Shown: one piece after another, positions 37,349 to 47,740 of the stretch | How positions within the stretch are numbered: the stretch's first letter is position 1 | How the letters are laid out: the number at the start of each line of letters is the position of its first letter | Source of the DNA: Sthenelais limicola | Taxonomy: Eukaryota; Annelida; Polychaeta; Phyllodocida; Sigalionidae | NCBI GenBank assembly: GCA_942159475.1 | Contig: OW804097.1 | Location: forward strand, 52,348,986-52,412,985 | Direction of reading: 5' to 3' | DNA: 64,000 nucleotides | The notes under the pieces: generated by a model | Told to the model about the DNA's origin: nothing | The model's input: the letters and a program-made list of their open reading frames with translations, nothing else | The model's database searches: none | Made by a program: the position numbers and the translations under genes

Positions 37349-38316
37349 TTACTTCCTACGCTTACGATTCCAATAGTCCTCATAAGTTTCAGCAGGGAGA
37401 TAGCTATCATACCTTTTGTCCATCTCCTCATATGCAGGCCCATTTAGAGCCTGAGCCAATTCATAGAGTCTCTCATATTCTGCCAGTTCATTTCTCTTCT
37501 CCCTTTCAGGGTCAGCTACTAGAGCACCCCATCTTCCATCTGGCCCATATTGGGCTGGGTAAAACATGTTAGCGTCCCTTTTACGGTTACCTGGAACAAA
37601 GCTCAGGTATTGGCGTTTACTAGGAGAAAGCTCAAGCCTCTCCTCTACTGGCAAGGTTAACTGTTCCTGATCTTGGTCCTCATATGGATCTGGATTATAG
37701 GCCACTTCCCTCGCAGGCCCCAGATCCTGCCAAGTCTCCTCAACATCAGCTGGGTATTCCACCTCCTGGTCATCCCCAATCCCTCCATAACCATGCTCGT
37801 ATAGATAGCGCAGCATGTCCATCTCCTCTGGGTTAATATCGCCCATCATTTCGGGGGCATCTTCTAGCATATAGCCTCCTGGAGACTCACCATAAGAGCG
37901 AGGGTCCACATCGTAGAGAGGCATCTCTTGCCCTTCAACATCATTCTCCGATTCTTCGTCATTCCAGTTTCCAGGGCCTTCTGCCCTTCTCTCCACCTCA
38001 AAGTTTTCAGCTTCTGGGTAATAAGGATAATCATTGTAATCACCAGCGAAGTTGGCTGGGTAGGAATCACTGTATTCGGCTGGGAAGTCTAGGTCCCTCT
38101 TCACCCGACCGCCAAGTTTGTCTTTGACGGAAGCCGACATCATATCCTCAGCACGCGCCACCTGATGAGTATTAGCGGAAGCTTTTGCTGCTGAGGCGGC
38201 GCTTCGCTTTTCGCGATAAGATTTGAAGAGGTTTGGAGTGAGAGGGATTTTAGCTGCATCGTCGTAACTTAGCTCATCGTAGTGGTCGTAGAATGGGTCA
38301 GCTTCTTGTTTGAAAC
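37349..38316 (-). CDS. Granin-like neuropeptide precursor, last coding exon
   Basis: The terminal exon encodes about 321 residues of an acidic secretory precursor. The acceptor on the minus strand is CATATTTCAG at 38317, and the frame runs open to the stop at 37349-37351. Dibasic cleavage sites are frequent: EKR|SAAS, VKR|DLDF, ERR|AEGP, SKR|QYLSFVPGN, RKR|DANMFYPAQYGP, EKR|NELAEYERLYELAQ, DKR|YDSYLPAETYEDYW and a final RKRRK. Stretches between them are rich in Asp, Glu, Tyr and Pro, as in chromogranins and secretogranins, which are cleaved by prohormone convertases in dense-core granules. QYLSFVPGN would start with Gln and could form pyroglutamate. I know no exact family match. It enters in phase 1, fitting the exon at 63162-63689 (joint reads GDAAG|FKQEAD). 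The start used is the splice acceptor rather than an internal Met. Confidence 0.82.
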
Positions 38317-38914
38317 CTGAAATATGAAACGAAGTAAAGGATTAAAGTTGAATAAGGGAACCTCTGGACCAGTAATTTAAAATAAATCAATCGTTGCTAA
38401 TTTGTTTAATGAGTATGTATGATATAACAAATAAATCTCTGCTTGTAACAGGGTGACATTGGGTAAAGGACAGGCCTTTATACTGATTGTCATTGTTTAC
38501 TACAGAGGAACTATTAACTATTGACTATATTGACATGGGTCTGTTTCATACCCCGTAGTATGTAGATTTTTGCCATTTTGCTTCCACGGGTCCTCATAGT
38601 ATCAATTTATAATCGATACTTATTTGAATGCATAGGCTACTTAGTGCCGGAAATACATTTATGTATTGGTACATTGTGTGAATCTTCACAGAGGCTTTAA
38701 ACATGACATAATGTTTGAGATCTGAGAGTCAGTTGTCCAGTTGTCCACTTTCAAAACGAATTTTCAGATATTTCAATTTTAATCAGGGGAATAGAATATC
38801 CGTGTCCTATATCTTATTCTAGTTTGATAGAGTTTACGGATGAACATCCATATAATATGGAAATTAATATTTACCAGTTGAAATTTGTTGCAAACTTAAT
38901 TATTCCAAGTAAAA

Positions 38915-38960
38915 ATTGAATTGAATTGAATTGAAAAATAGTTTATTTGTCAAAGGGTAT
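38915..38960 (-). repeat. Possible LINE 3' terminus with (TTGAA)n tail
   Basis: A TTGAA run, then AAATAGTTTATTTGTCAAAGGG, resembling the arrangement at 29510-29551. Confidence 0.35.
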
Positions 38961-39029
38961 ATACAGGTATGAGAGAAAAAGTATATTTATTCATTAAAAT
39001 TTCATTCATCATAGAACCTGCAGTTCCCA

Positions 39030-40650
39030 GGCGGGCGTTTCATATTTAACGCAGCGCTCGTTAAAAAACGGAACGCAGCGATAGTCTGGTAACAACCAAA
39101 ATAGCGCGCGTTCGTTAATCCCGTTTCATAAAGCCTGCGTTAACCATGCGTTAATCAAGGTGTCGTTCGTAAAGCTAACAACATATTTTAGTGCCCGTTA
39201 ATTTTAGCCAGCGAGCGCTAGAAGAATTCAACAATACGCCATCTACCTATAGTTAGAGAACCAAATTACCGTAGCGTATCTCTTCCTTCACTACAAGAGA
39301 CATACAGCCGTATTGTTACCGTATTTCAGCAAGATTGTATATACAATTACAAGTTGTTTAAAGCGTTTCTTTTCTAATATATTCTATCATATCTCTTTAC
39401 ATCTCTCTATATATATATCTATTTACATAAGAGGACTTGGTTGTAACCAGAGATTTGACTACACGTTTTTGAACAAAAATATTCGTTTGATTACTATAAC
39501 CCTAATATAGGGAGATATCTTTATTTCTAATAATTATGCGTAACGGCCACATTGCAACGAATGTACCCTGCAATTTAGCAACATTGGTATTCAATCATAT
39601 ACAATTTATATTTGTTAACAGATCCAGGCATGCCTAAACAATTAGTAGGAAGGGCAAAATGACATGAAAATGTTTTTTTCCAAAAAATATTGGAGATACT
39701 TTACATGTTGTAATGCGACATAAAATATTCCCACACATGTTCAAGGAATTTTATGTGAGGTAATAGAAGGTTTCAGGGATGTCACGGGGTAATAACTTTT
39801 CTTTTGATCTAAATTAATATACATACATATACATCTTCCCTCCACAATAAAATAAATGCAATTTAAGTTTAATGGTTACTGCAAGAGTATTTCATTGTTT
39901 TGTAGCCAGTATATGTCGTAACGGCGAAACAAATATTCCAAAAGGATATTTCGTATGTATAGATTAGTTTAAATTAATATTACATAAATGTTGTGTTTTT
40001 TCATAGTACTGAACATGTGTGCATGTGTAGAAATCATTTTCTTTAGCAGAAAGAATATATTGTCTAAATGCGCCTGTGTATTGTATTCAAATTCCATAAT
40101 TATTACTTATTTCCTAGCCTGAAAAAGCAGTCTTTTATTGCAATAGCGGCGGAGATTCTGGCAGAAGAACTTTGAAAGTATGGTTTCCACAGCCTCATTT
40201 TTGCCAAGGAACTCGAATAAAATGGTTATAATCATGTGCGATCATCCCAAATACAGGTTGTCGAGACCCTAGAACAGAACCATGTTCACTACCTTGTGTT
40301 ATGGCATTGGTAGTCCGTCCCGTTAATGTAGAGGGATTTATTTCCAACCAAAAAAGTTACTAAATTTGCCGATAAGTGGCTACTTTTCTTCCTGGTACTG
40401 AGATAAATTACTAAAGTTAATACTAGTAACATTTCAGATGACACCCTTGCAACGATTATATTAATAATAAGTAAATGAAAAATTCCGCGCTATAGTAACG
40501 CAACGATTTCTGCGTTGCGTTGATTAACCACAATAGTTGCTCCTTTACGAGCGCTGTGTACAAATTTGTCGTTGCGTTGAAGCATTATGAAACGGAATAC
40601 TGTGGTTAAGTCCAATAGCGCGCGCTGGTCTTGATTATGAAACGCCCGCC
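39030..40650. mobile_element. Harbinger-like MITE inserted in a tRNA-Glu-like sequence
   Basis: A 1.62-kb element with perfect 15-base TIRs (GGCGGGCGTTTCATA at 39030-39044 and its complement at 40636-40650). Subterminal repeats include CGTTTCATAAAG, GCGTTAACC, CAGCGCTCG and AGCGCGCG, typical in style of PIF/Harbinger-derived MITEs. There is no coding frame of note. The flanks TTCCCA and AGGTGGTCTAG rejoin into the 5' end of a tRNA-Glu sequence. CCA appears at both junctions (39027-39029 and 40649-40651), compatible with a 3-bp target duplication. Confidence 0.75.
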
Positions 40651-40723
40651 AGGTGGTCTAGTGGTTAGAATTCGGCGCTCTCACAGCCGCGGCCGGAGTA
40701 GGGTTCGATTCCCCATCTGGGAA
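40651..40723 (+). pseudogene. tRNA-Glu(CTC)-like gene or SINE head, split by a MITE
   Basis: Reads AGGTGGTCTAGTGGTTAGAA (box A), then CGGCGCTCTCAC with a CTC anticodon, then GGTTCGATTCC (box B), and ends CTGGGAA, which can pair with the TTCCCA left at 39024-39029 on the far side of the MITE. Mutations in the anticodon stem and extra bases before the T arm suggest a pseudogene. The region to about 40910 may be the body of a tRNA-derived SINE; a weakly similar block lies at 41775-41850. Confidence 0.65.
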
Positions 40724-43547
40724 GTTTAATTTTGTTCAGGTTCTACCCAAATCAATAGGCCAGTGGACCATGTAGGGAGGGCCTCGCTAACATGATCTCA
40801 TACCATGTAGTCATACCCTCTCCACCTACAGAACCAGCACAGCAACAACACGAACCTTGTATAGCCCTTTGTGCTGACCATATAGTGAGAAGAGGTTAAA
40901 ACATCTTTAACAGCACAGCTTAAAATTATAAGTTGCCATGAATCTAGGTTTTGTCCCAGGGTATTGTTTGTTAAGATTTAAACTAAGTCGTGAGGCACGT
41001 TTTTAGTGAGTGAAAATTAACATTGTACTCCTATTTAGTTAAGATAACTAGTTAGTTATGCTTTTTCATGAACTTTTTTATTAGCAAATGAGACCTATAA
41101 AATTTGCAGTATTAAGTCAGGTCGTGCAATTGGAGATCTGCCTTAAGATATGGTTCCTAATCTCGGTATTGCTTAAGTATAAAAATTATACCATATACTA
41201 AAGGCATCGGCATGGAAATAAAATTTAGACTAGTAAATAGACCTAATTACTATTTCATACTTGTCTCCTCCAAAATGTATCCAATGAGGTAGTATGTATG
41301 ATATATAATCATAATCGATGAAGTTCTTAGGTTGCGGCTGTTATACTTGCCTATGTATACATGGCATAAGGCCGTGGACTAAAAAATATAATAATAATCA
41401 CCTTCTAGCATCAGGTATTCAATGCAATGCGTACGGCAGGTGGTTCCCCAGCGCGACATGGCGCTTATGTAAGGAAATCGGATCAACCTTTTGATATGCG
41501 ATTTCCCCGTTTTTATGGCGTTCAATACAAGTAAACCTCGTAAAAAGTTGCTAGCTCCGTAAGATATCGTTATTGCTGTTCATATAACTTAATGGTGGGT
41601 CATTAAATTCCGATCCAAATTTGTTAAAATATCAAGGATTTAGGCTAGATAAAGTAGGTATAAGCATGGACGTATCATTCAGTTGCATGGATGGGTAGGC
41701 CTACACTACAATATTGAACTTTAAAACTTGGACTTTAAACCATAAGGAAAACCAAAATTGAAATGGTAGTTGAAGAACATGATCATATACCATATAGTCA
41801 TACTAACTATACCCACATAATTCCAGAAGACCAGGAAGTCTTGTGACTTTCAGAAATTGAAGACAATTATTACATCTTGGTGGTCACGTTTTTCAGTGCA
41901 ACTATTAATTTTATAAGCATGCGTTTTAGCTTACAAAAGAGTGTCAGCGAAATATAAACCAGTAGAATATAGTTCATATCACTATTGTTGGAATGAAAAT
42001 AAGCATTGTTTGTATAGCAAATTACGTCGCTAAAATTTCTTTATGAATGAAACTCTCCGAGAGATATTATATAAGTAACGTTAGAGTAGATGGTAGAGCA
42101 TTAATAGTCGTGACAATATAGTAATTTTGTACCTAAGCAAGGAAAAATATCTTAGCAAGGAATATTTTAAGTAAGGACTTCCTCTTGAGCATATGCAGTA
42201 TAACAATGATATGGGTCAGGTCGCCTAGAAATGTACAATTGCTGCTGATTTCCATGAATCCCAACTTTGAGGCTATATTATAGAGAAAATACTAAACTCT
42301 GGGTAATTTATTACTTTCTGTTATGTTGTAGTGGTACGGGAGTACCTATAGCCGTACTTCCATGCATGTCAGACTCTAGCTACCTAGTAGGGCATTACTA
42401 TATATATGATCGACCTGTCATTTTCAGCATTTCAATAAGAGATGTTCTTAATTATTTCGGGTGGAAATCATTAGAGTTCATTAGAGTTTGTTTAAAGTAT
42501 GAGTAAAAGCTCTTACTTATGGCCTATATGAATCTAAAAAACGGAAGGTCTGCACGAGTTTGTCTCAGACTGAGGGGGTTTTATACTAATATTATCACTG
42601 TTGGGACACAGGGCCAAAAATGATAATAAGGACATAAATAATGATTTAACTTATTTAAAAGTGGCTAACTTTTCATTATTTAATCTCAACATATAGTAGC
42701 CGTCCTCTGTGCGAAGAATCAAGCCTCTGTGTATTCAGGAAGCCAGTACAACCTCAATGTCGCACACACCTCATCCCGAGTGACACGGCACCTGCCGTCG
42801 GACGCGGGAAAGGTGCCAGAATACTACGTCTGCTGCCAAGCTGTACGGGCGTCGCACCAGGACGGTAGTCTTCAGCTTTAAAAATGCACTACCAGCTATG
42901 CATGCGCAAATCTGCGCAATTTTTCCTTTTGCCACATACACCAAGTATATGACATACCCAAACATATCCCTGAATATCTAAGAATTCCGAATCCATTAAA
43001 TGCATGTATATAACCAAAGAAGTGGCGCATTATTCAATCGGTGCGCACCGAATGGACGACCATTGGAACATCTGTCAACCAGAGATTTCACAGGGATTTC
43101 CCTCTTGTTAGCATGCGTCATATATTGGAAATGAGGGTGGACGATATAATGCTGTGTGACCTTTTATAATGCTGTGTGACCTTATGGAAAAATAGGCCCT
43201 GCGCACACGCATGTACTTGACTAGGGGTTCCCCATTTCCCTGCTGTCTTAAATGGGCATCTACAGGCCACTCATGCAGTTGTATGCAGAGCAAAAACCGA
43301 TACCGAATTTGTTACTTTTAATCAGTTTTTATTCATTTAAAACGTATCTCCAGGACATATGATATCTTTAGGATGTTTATCTCAAGGATAGTCGTTTCAT
43401 TTCAGAATTTTCCACAGCTGGTAATGCATCTTTTTTAAACACCTACCGCTGGTCTAGTGTGCCCGGCGGCCGCGCCAGCTTTTTTGTACAGCCGCTCTAC
43501 ATGTTCCTGCGCGAGAGGGGCTGTAATACTAATAGGGAGCTCTAATA
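40724..43547. other. Intronic sequence, no gene recognised
   Basis: A probable SINE body (to about 40910), then unremarkable AT-rich DNA. A perfect palindrome TCGGTGCGCACCGA lies at about 43038-43051, and a short direct repeat ATAATGCTGTGTGACCTT is near 43145-43185. A GC-rich block of unknown origin (43437-43547) adjoins the retrotransposon. Confidence 0.5.
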
Positions 43548-43702
43548 GTGAGAGCATTAGCCAACCTAATGAGAGGTCATTATGAGTAGGCAGAGGGAGC
43601 CACGAGTACGGAACTTTCCACCCCCCTCCTCCTTGCTCCAGTAGAGCGGACGCTTGACCGTTGCGCACTTTGAATTCTACTCCAGTAGCGACCACATCGT
43701 TG
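43548..43702 (+). repeat. Ngaro A1 repeat
   Basis: A 155-base 5' terminal repeat starting GTGAGAGCATTAGCC and ending ACCACATCGTTG, identical to A2 at 49040-49194. Gag translation starts shortly downstream. Confidence 0.92.
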
Positions 43703-43747
43703 GAAGATAGCTCCTGCATAAGAAACGTTGAGAATCAAGTCATAAGA

Positions 43748-45094
43748 ATGTCTCAGACATCCAAACAGACGGGCGCCAACGCCAAGAAAACGGCTGACCC
43801 TAAACTTACTAGAGCTGCTCAAAAAACTCTCGACCAACAGAAAGTGGCAGAAGAAGCAAAAAAGCAAGGAGAAAATGCAGACATCGAGATACACTTCCAC
43901 GGGGAGGAAATAATAGACCCGGGCGAGGAAAGTGCTTCCCCTCCTCCGGCCAAACGCCCGCGTGTGGATGCAACTGCAAAGCGCTTCAAGACGATTGAAA
44001 ATAACGTGAACGAAATACAAGCTACAGTTGGATCACTTACAGCAGAGGTACAAAAAGTTCTGCAGGCAATAGCACTCCAAAATGAAGCTAACAAAGGAGA
44101 CAAAGCTGGACATACAACACTGGAGAACAATGCGCGCGAAATGGCCCACGCCAAACAAAGCGCATCCGGCTCCCAGGCACGCGCACCCCAGCCAGACGCA
44201 CACTCAATGGCCACTGAAACGGACAACACAGCAAGTGCAGCGGCCATGGCAATGGAGAGAAGATTCTCAGTGCGCTGGGAAACACCAGTGGTCAGGAGAC
44301 CGTCAATTCTGAATAACTCTAGACAGGACGACCTGGACTTCACAATACCGCCATCATATTCAGTGCTAGCACCAGGATCTATTACGTCCAACCCGCTGGT
44401 TAGAAACCAACAGGATAGAGCTATGTCAGAAATGCAAGCAAGACTGGACTATATAGAAGGTAAGACGGCCAGTTGCATGGATAAGAGTGATAGAGTTTTC
44501 AAACCATACCCTCAACCCTATAAATTTCTCCCCAGGGAAGCTAAGCTGAGGGCAAAAGACAAAAAATATGTGCTGACCATGCAGGAACACACTATGGGCT
44601 TAGCTGGTATGGTACTTGACGAAACAAACCCCCAAACCGCCAGACACATGCTTCTACATTTAAAGGATGTAGCGGAGGATGCTATAGTCAGGCCATGGCG
44701 CTCAGTCTCCAACTGGTCAAACACAATCATTGACATGGCGGGAGAAAAGAGACTTGAATGGACTCAGGAAAATGCCATTCATTGTGAACGGATGAAAGTT
44801 TCATGGAGGGGGAACCTGGATACGCAGGAGACACACGAATTACCATGCCATGAGTACAACAGAGGCTCATGCACTGAGAAGACAGACAGAAACGGCGGTC
44901 ACATGTCGGGGGGGGTTACAATGCTCCACATATGTGCAGCATGCTACGGACACTCGGACTCCAAGAAAACCCATCAAGCAAGGAACTGCTGGACAGCCCC
45001 CAACAACAACAAAAAGACATACAACGATAAACCTGGCAACAAGCAGTTCAGGCCTAGAGACCAGAACTCATACTCAGCAACAAAAAACGCATAG
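43748..45094 (+). CDS. Ngaro Gag-like protein (ORF1)
   Basis: A nucleocapsid-type protein of the retrotransposon, 448 residues from the ATG at 43748 (MSQTSKQTGANAKK). The frame is open from 43661 but without an earlier ATG. The N-terminal part is Lys/Ala-rich with a coiled-coil-like stretch (FKTIENNVNEIQATVGSLTA). The middle has a SVLAPGSITSNPLV segment. The C-terminus has a Cys/His cluster (CHEYNRGSCTE, then HICAACYGHSD...THQARNC), resembling the zinc-binding tail of DIRS-order Gag proteins. It ends at TAG 45092-45094, six bases after a slippery AAAAAAC, so ORF2 may be made as a -1 frameshift fusion. Confidence 0.85.
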   Translation: MSQTSKQTGANAKKTADPKLTRAAQKTLDQQKVAEEAKKQGENADIEIHFHGEEIIDPGEESASPPPAKRPRVDATAKRFKTIENNVNEIQATVGSLTAEVQKVLQAIALQNEANKGDKAGHTTLENNAREMAHAKQSASGSQARAPQPDAHSMATETDNTASAAAMAMERRFSVRWETPVVRRPSILNNSRQDDLDFTIPPSYSVLAPGSITSNPLVRNQQDRAMSEMQARLDYIEGKTASCMDKSDRVFKPYPQPYKFLPREAKLRAKDKKYVLTMQEHTMGLAGMVLDETNPQTARHMLLHLKDVAEDAIVRPWRSVSNWSNTIIDMAGEKRLEWTQENAIHCERMKVSWRGNLDTQETHELPCHEYNRGSCTEKTDRNGGHMSGGVTMLHICAACYGHSDSKKTHQARNCWTAPNNNKKTYNDKPGNKQFRPRDQNSYSATKNA

Positions 45095-45110
45095 GGGGCC
45101 CACTGGGCCC
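45082..45110 (+). promoter_or_regulatory. Predicted -1 ribosomal frameshift site
   Basis: The heptamer A-AAA-AAC (45082-45088) lies in the correct zero-frame register (ACA AAA AAC GCA TAG). Seven bases downstream a hairpin GGGCCC-ACT-GGGCCC (45096-45110) can form, with six G-C pairs. A -1 shift moves from the ORF1 frame to the ORF2 frame, which is open from 45058. Confidence 0.6.
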
Positions 45111-45189
45111 AACATCCCCCCAACACAATAGTGTGGACAGTTCTCCAATAAACCATCAAGAGGGGGAGAAAAGGAAATGGAGAACAGAC

Positions 45190-47643
45190 ATGGAACACAC
45201 AGGTGTCCCCCTGGAGGGTGAGATAGTGTGTAACCCATGTGAGATTGTACACAATACAACGCAACACAGGAGCGGCCCATCAATGGAAGATGTGCCCTCA
45301 CTTAAACATAATAAAAGAGGCAGTGTCCCCACGGAGGGTGAGCCTACAGCTAATAGCAAAAACAGTGAGGAAAACCCCAAAGAGGGTGTGGTGAAAGAGA
45401 GGGAGGAGGAGAAAATAACTGCCCCAAATGAGGGTGAGAAAAAGAACAACAAAATATATAATGCAACCCACACAGGGTGTGAGGTTGGAGTGAGGGAGGA
45501 GAAGAAATTGTGTCCCCCCAAGGAGGGTGAGAATAATATAATAGCAAAAGCAAACAGATATGATCACATGGAAGGGAGGCGTCCCCCCGACGATACTGTA
45601 AACACCAGCGCTGCAGCTGGGGAAAACCCGGCGCAGGAATGGGACATACCCATATATGACGTCACGGGACAGCCCCTGCACTTAGGTGACCTCCACCGTG
45701 ACCCAAATACCGTAGATGTAAACACAGAGACCCACGTTTCACTCGCTGACAGCATTGCTGCCTGCAATGTAAACACATTCATCAATGCGGTGAACACAGG
45801 TTTCATACCAAACAAACCAAACAACACATGCCTGTGTTCTGATGAATCCTATGCTAACTATAAGGATGTTATATGCCAACACAGATCAACTAATCAGGAC
45901 GAGATAGGCATTTATACACATGCCAACAACCCAGCATGCAGGGACAGACGGGATTTCCCTGACATGTCTCCCCAGTGGCCAGCTGAACTGAAGAATATAT
46001 ACACAGCAGTAAGGCAAACGGGCATGGCCAATATGTTAAGGGCTAGACAATCTATCCCCAATAAGATAAATATTCAGGCCTGGAAACAGATAGCAACTGG
46101 TCACCCGGATGACAACTGGCTACTATTGGGCTTGGAGTATGGCTTTCCACTGCAATACAATGGGGAAAAACTTGACAACTGGAAAACGGATAACCATGCT
46201 TCAGCTAGAATGAATCACGGAGCCCTACAGAAATACATTCAATCAGAGAAGCAGCTAGCATCTATAGCAGGCCCATTCAGTAACACTAGACCACCGTTCA
46301 CACAATGGACTAATGTGGCACCAGTGATGACACGAGATAAATCATCAGGTGGGAAGAGGATCATAGTGGATCTCTCATTTCCTGAGGGCAGAGCCATGAA
46401 TGAACACATCTCCAAGAACAATATATTTGGCTTCATGATACAGCACAGACTACCAAATATCCAAATGGCAGTATCAATAATAAAATCGATGAAATTTGAG
46501 GTGCTCCTAGGAACACTTGATATAAAAAATGCATATAGGAACTTCAGGTGCTGCCCACTGGACTGGCCTCTCTTGGCTTTCAGGGGCAAAGATGAGGTCT
46601 ATGTCGACCTGGCCCTGCCCTTTGGTACCAGAATGAGCTCCGTTTTCATGCAGAGGCTGGCAAACATGATAATCAGACACCTGAGATCACAAGGCATCAC
46701 CGCTCTATTCTACCTGGATGACCTCCTGACAATACTGAAGAAAGACCAAGAACCATATCAGGTATTTGGAGCGATTTTTAAAGAATTCAGGCGATTGGGC
46801 CTCCCCCTCAACCTCACAAAAATCGTTGACCCAGCACTAGTCATCACATGGCTGGGAATAGTCATTGACGTGGAGAATAGAAACATCTCGATCCCAGAGA
46901 AGAAAATAAAGGCCCTCTTAGACTCAATCATACAGGTCAGAGGGAAAGATCGCATCACCCTTAAAGCCGCACAGAGCCTGGCAGGAACAGTGAACCACAT
47001 GGCCCAGGTGGTTAAGTATGCTAGACTATTCCTAGCAAGGATACTGGCATCAATGAGGGACCAAAAAGATGGCATGGTAATAATCGATACACATGTAAAA
47101 GCAGACCTGGCATGGATGACTGCATACCTCACCAAGATCAACACAAAACACATGTGTGACCCACCTAAACCATCTCTCACAATATATGCAGACTCATGCC
47201 TAAGAGGGGCGGGTGGGCATGATCACAAAGAATACTATGCCATACAATACACTGACGCTATGAAGAAGGACCGACATATCAGCCAGCTTGAAGCAGTAAA
47301 CTGTCTCATTGCATTCCGCACCCTCACCAGAAAGATACCTCCGGGGGCACACGTGGAGGTAATAGGAGACAACCAAGCATCAATAATCTCCTTCACTGCC
47401 CTAAGAGGAAGGGATAAAATCATAAACGCAGCAGCTAGAGCTGTTTGGTTTACAGCATACCAGCGACAGCTCATAGTGTCTTTCTCACATGCCCCAGGGA
47501 TTACACTGGTCTTAGCGGATTCCCTCAGCAGATGCTCATTCCAGCAGAGCGCAGACAGAATGGCCCAAAATATGATAAATGAACAAGGCCTTAATAGGGC
47601 AAGGGTTCTTAACCAAGACCTAGACTACTCTAAATTTATCTAG
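45190..47643 (+). CDS. Ngaro reverse transcriptase / RNase H (ORF2)
   Basis: Copies element RNA into DNA and degrades the template RNA. The frame is open from 45058; 45190 is the first ATG, but expression by -1 frameshift from ORF1 is equally plausible. About 250 residues of low-complexity, EGE-repeat-rich leader are followed by the RT: SSGGKRIIVDLSFPEG, LDIKNAYRNF (catalytic Asp near 46518), LPFGTRMSS, and FYLDDLLTIL (Asp pair near 46715), then WLGIVID. The RNase H follows with YADSCLRGAGG, SQLEAVN, GDNQAS and ADSLSR, so all four acidic residues are present. The frame ends at TAG 47641-47643. There is no methyltransferase domain. Confidence 0.92.
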   Translation: MEHTGVPLEGEIVCNPCEIVHNTTQHRSGPSMEDVPSLKHNKRGSVPTEGEPTANSKNSEENPKEGVVKEREEEKITAPNEGEKKNNKIYNATHTGCEVGVREEKKLCPPKEGENNIIAKANRYDHMEGRRPPDDTVNTSAAAGENPAQEWDIPIYDVTGQPLHLGDLHRDPNTVDVNTETHVSLADSIAACNVNTFINAVNTGFIPNKPNNTCLCSDESYANYKDVICQHRSTNQDEIGIYTHANNPACRDRRDFPDMSPQWPAELKNIYTAVRQTGMANMLRARQSIPNKINIQAWKQIATGHPDDNWLLLGLEYGFPLQYNGEKLDNWKTDNHASARMNHGALQKYIQSEKQLASIAGPFSNTRPPFTQWTNVAPVMTRDKSSGGKRIIVDLSFPEGRAMNEHISKNNIFGFMIQHRLPNIQMAVSIIKSMKFEVLLGTLDIKNAYRNFRCCPLDWPLLAFRGKDEVYVDLALPFGTRMSSVFMQRLANMIIRHLRSQGITALFYLDDLLTILKKDQEPYQVFGAIFKEFRRLGLPLNLTKIVDPALVITWLGIVIDVENRNISIPEKKIKALLDSIIQVRGKDRITLKAAQSLAGTVNHMAQVVKYARLFLARILASMRDQKDGMVIIDTHVKADLAWMTAYLTKINTKHMCDPPKPSLTIYADSCLRGAGGHDHKEYYAIQYTDAMKKDRHISQLEAVNCLIAFRTLTRKIPPGAHVEVIGDNQASIISFTALRGRDKIINAAARAVWFTAYQRQLIVSFSHAPGITLVLADSLSRCSFQQSADRMAQNMINEQGLNRARVLNQDLDYSKFI
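45204..45530 (+). repeat. Degenerate GTGTCCCC..GGAGGGTGAG repeats in ORF2 leader
   Basis: Strong copies at about 45204, 45324 and 45510, with weaker ones near 45371, 45420 and 45469 (about 47-base spacing). They encode repeated P-x-E-G-E. A related CCACCCTGGAGGGTGTAT lies in the A2-B2 spacer, just before B2. Confidence 0.6.
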
Positions 47644-47740
47644 ACCCACCTGTATACCAACATCACAAACTATACACCCAACATAACACTCATTATATTT
47701 TCCAGGTGACGATCAATATAATTTCTTGGCTCAACGGGCC

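Noticed and set aside
41775..41850. Second copy of the SINE body found after the tRNA-Glu-like sequence
   Set aside because: Similarity limited to a few short blocks (ACATGATC, TAGTCATAC), so it is not firm enough to annotate.
43661..43747. Upstream extension of the Gag frame using TTG
   Set aside because: No ATG until 43748, and most of this stretch lies in the A1 repeat, so the ATG at 43748 is preferred.
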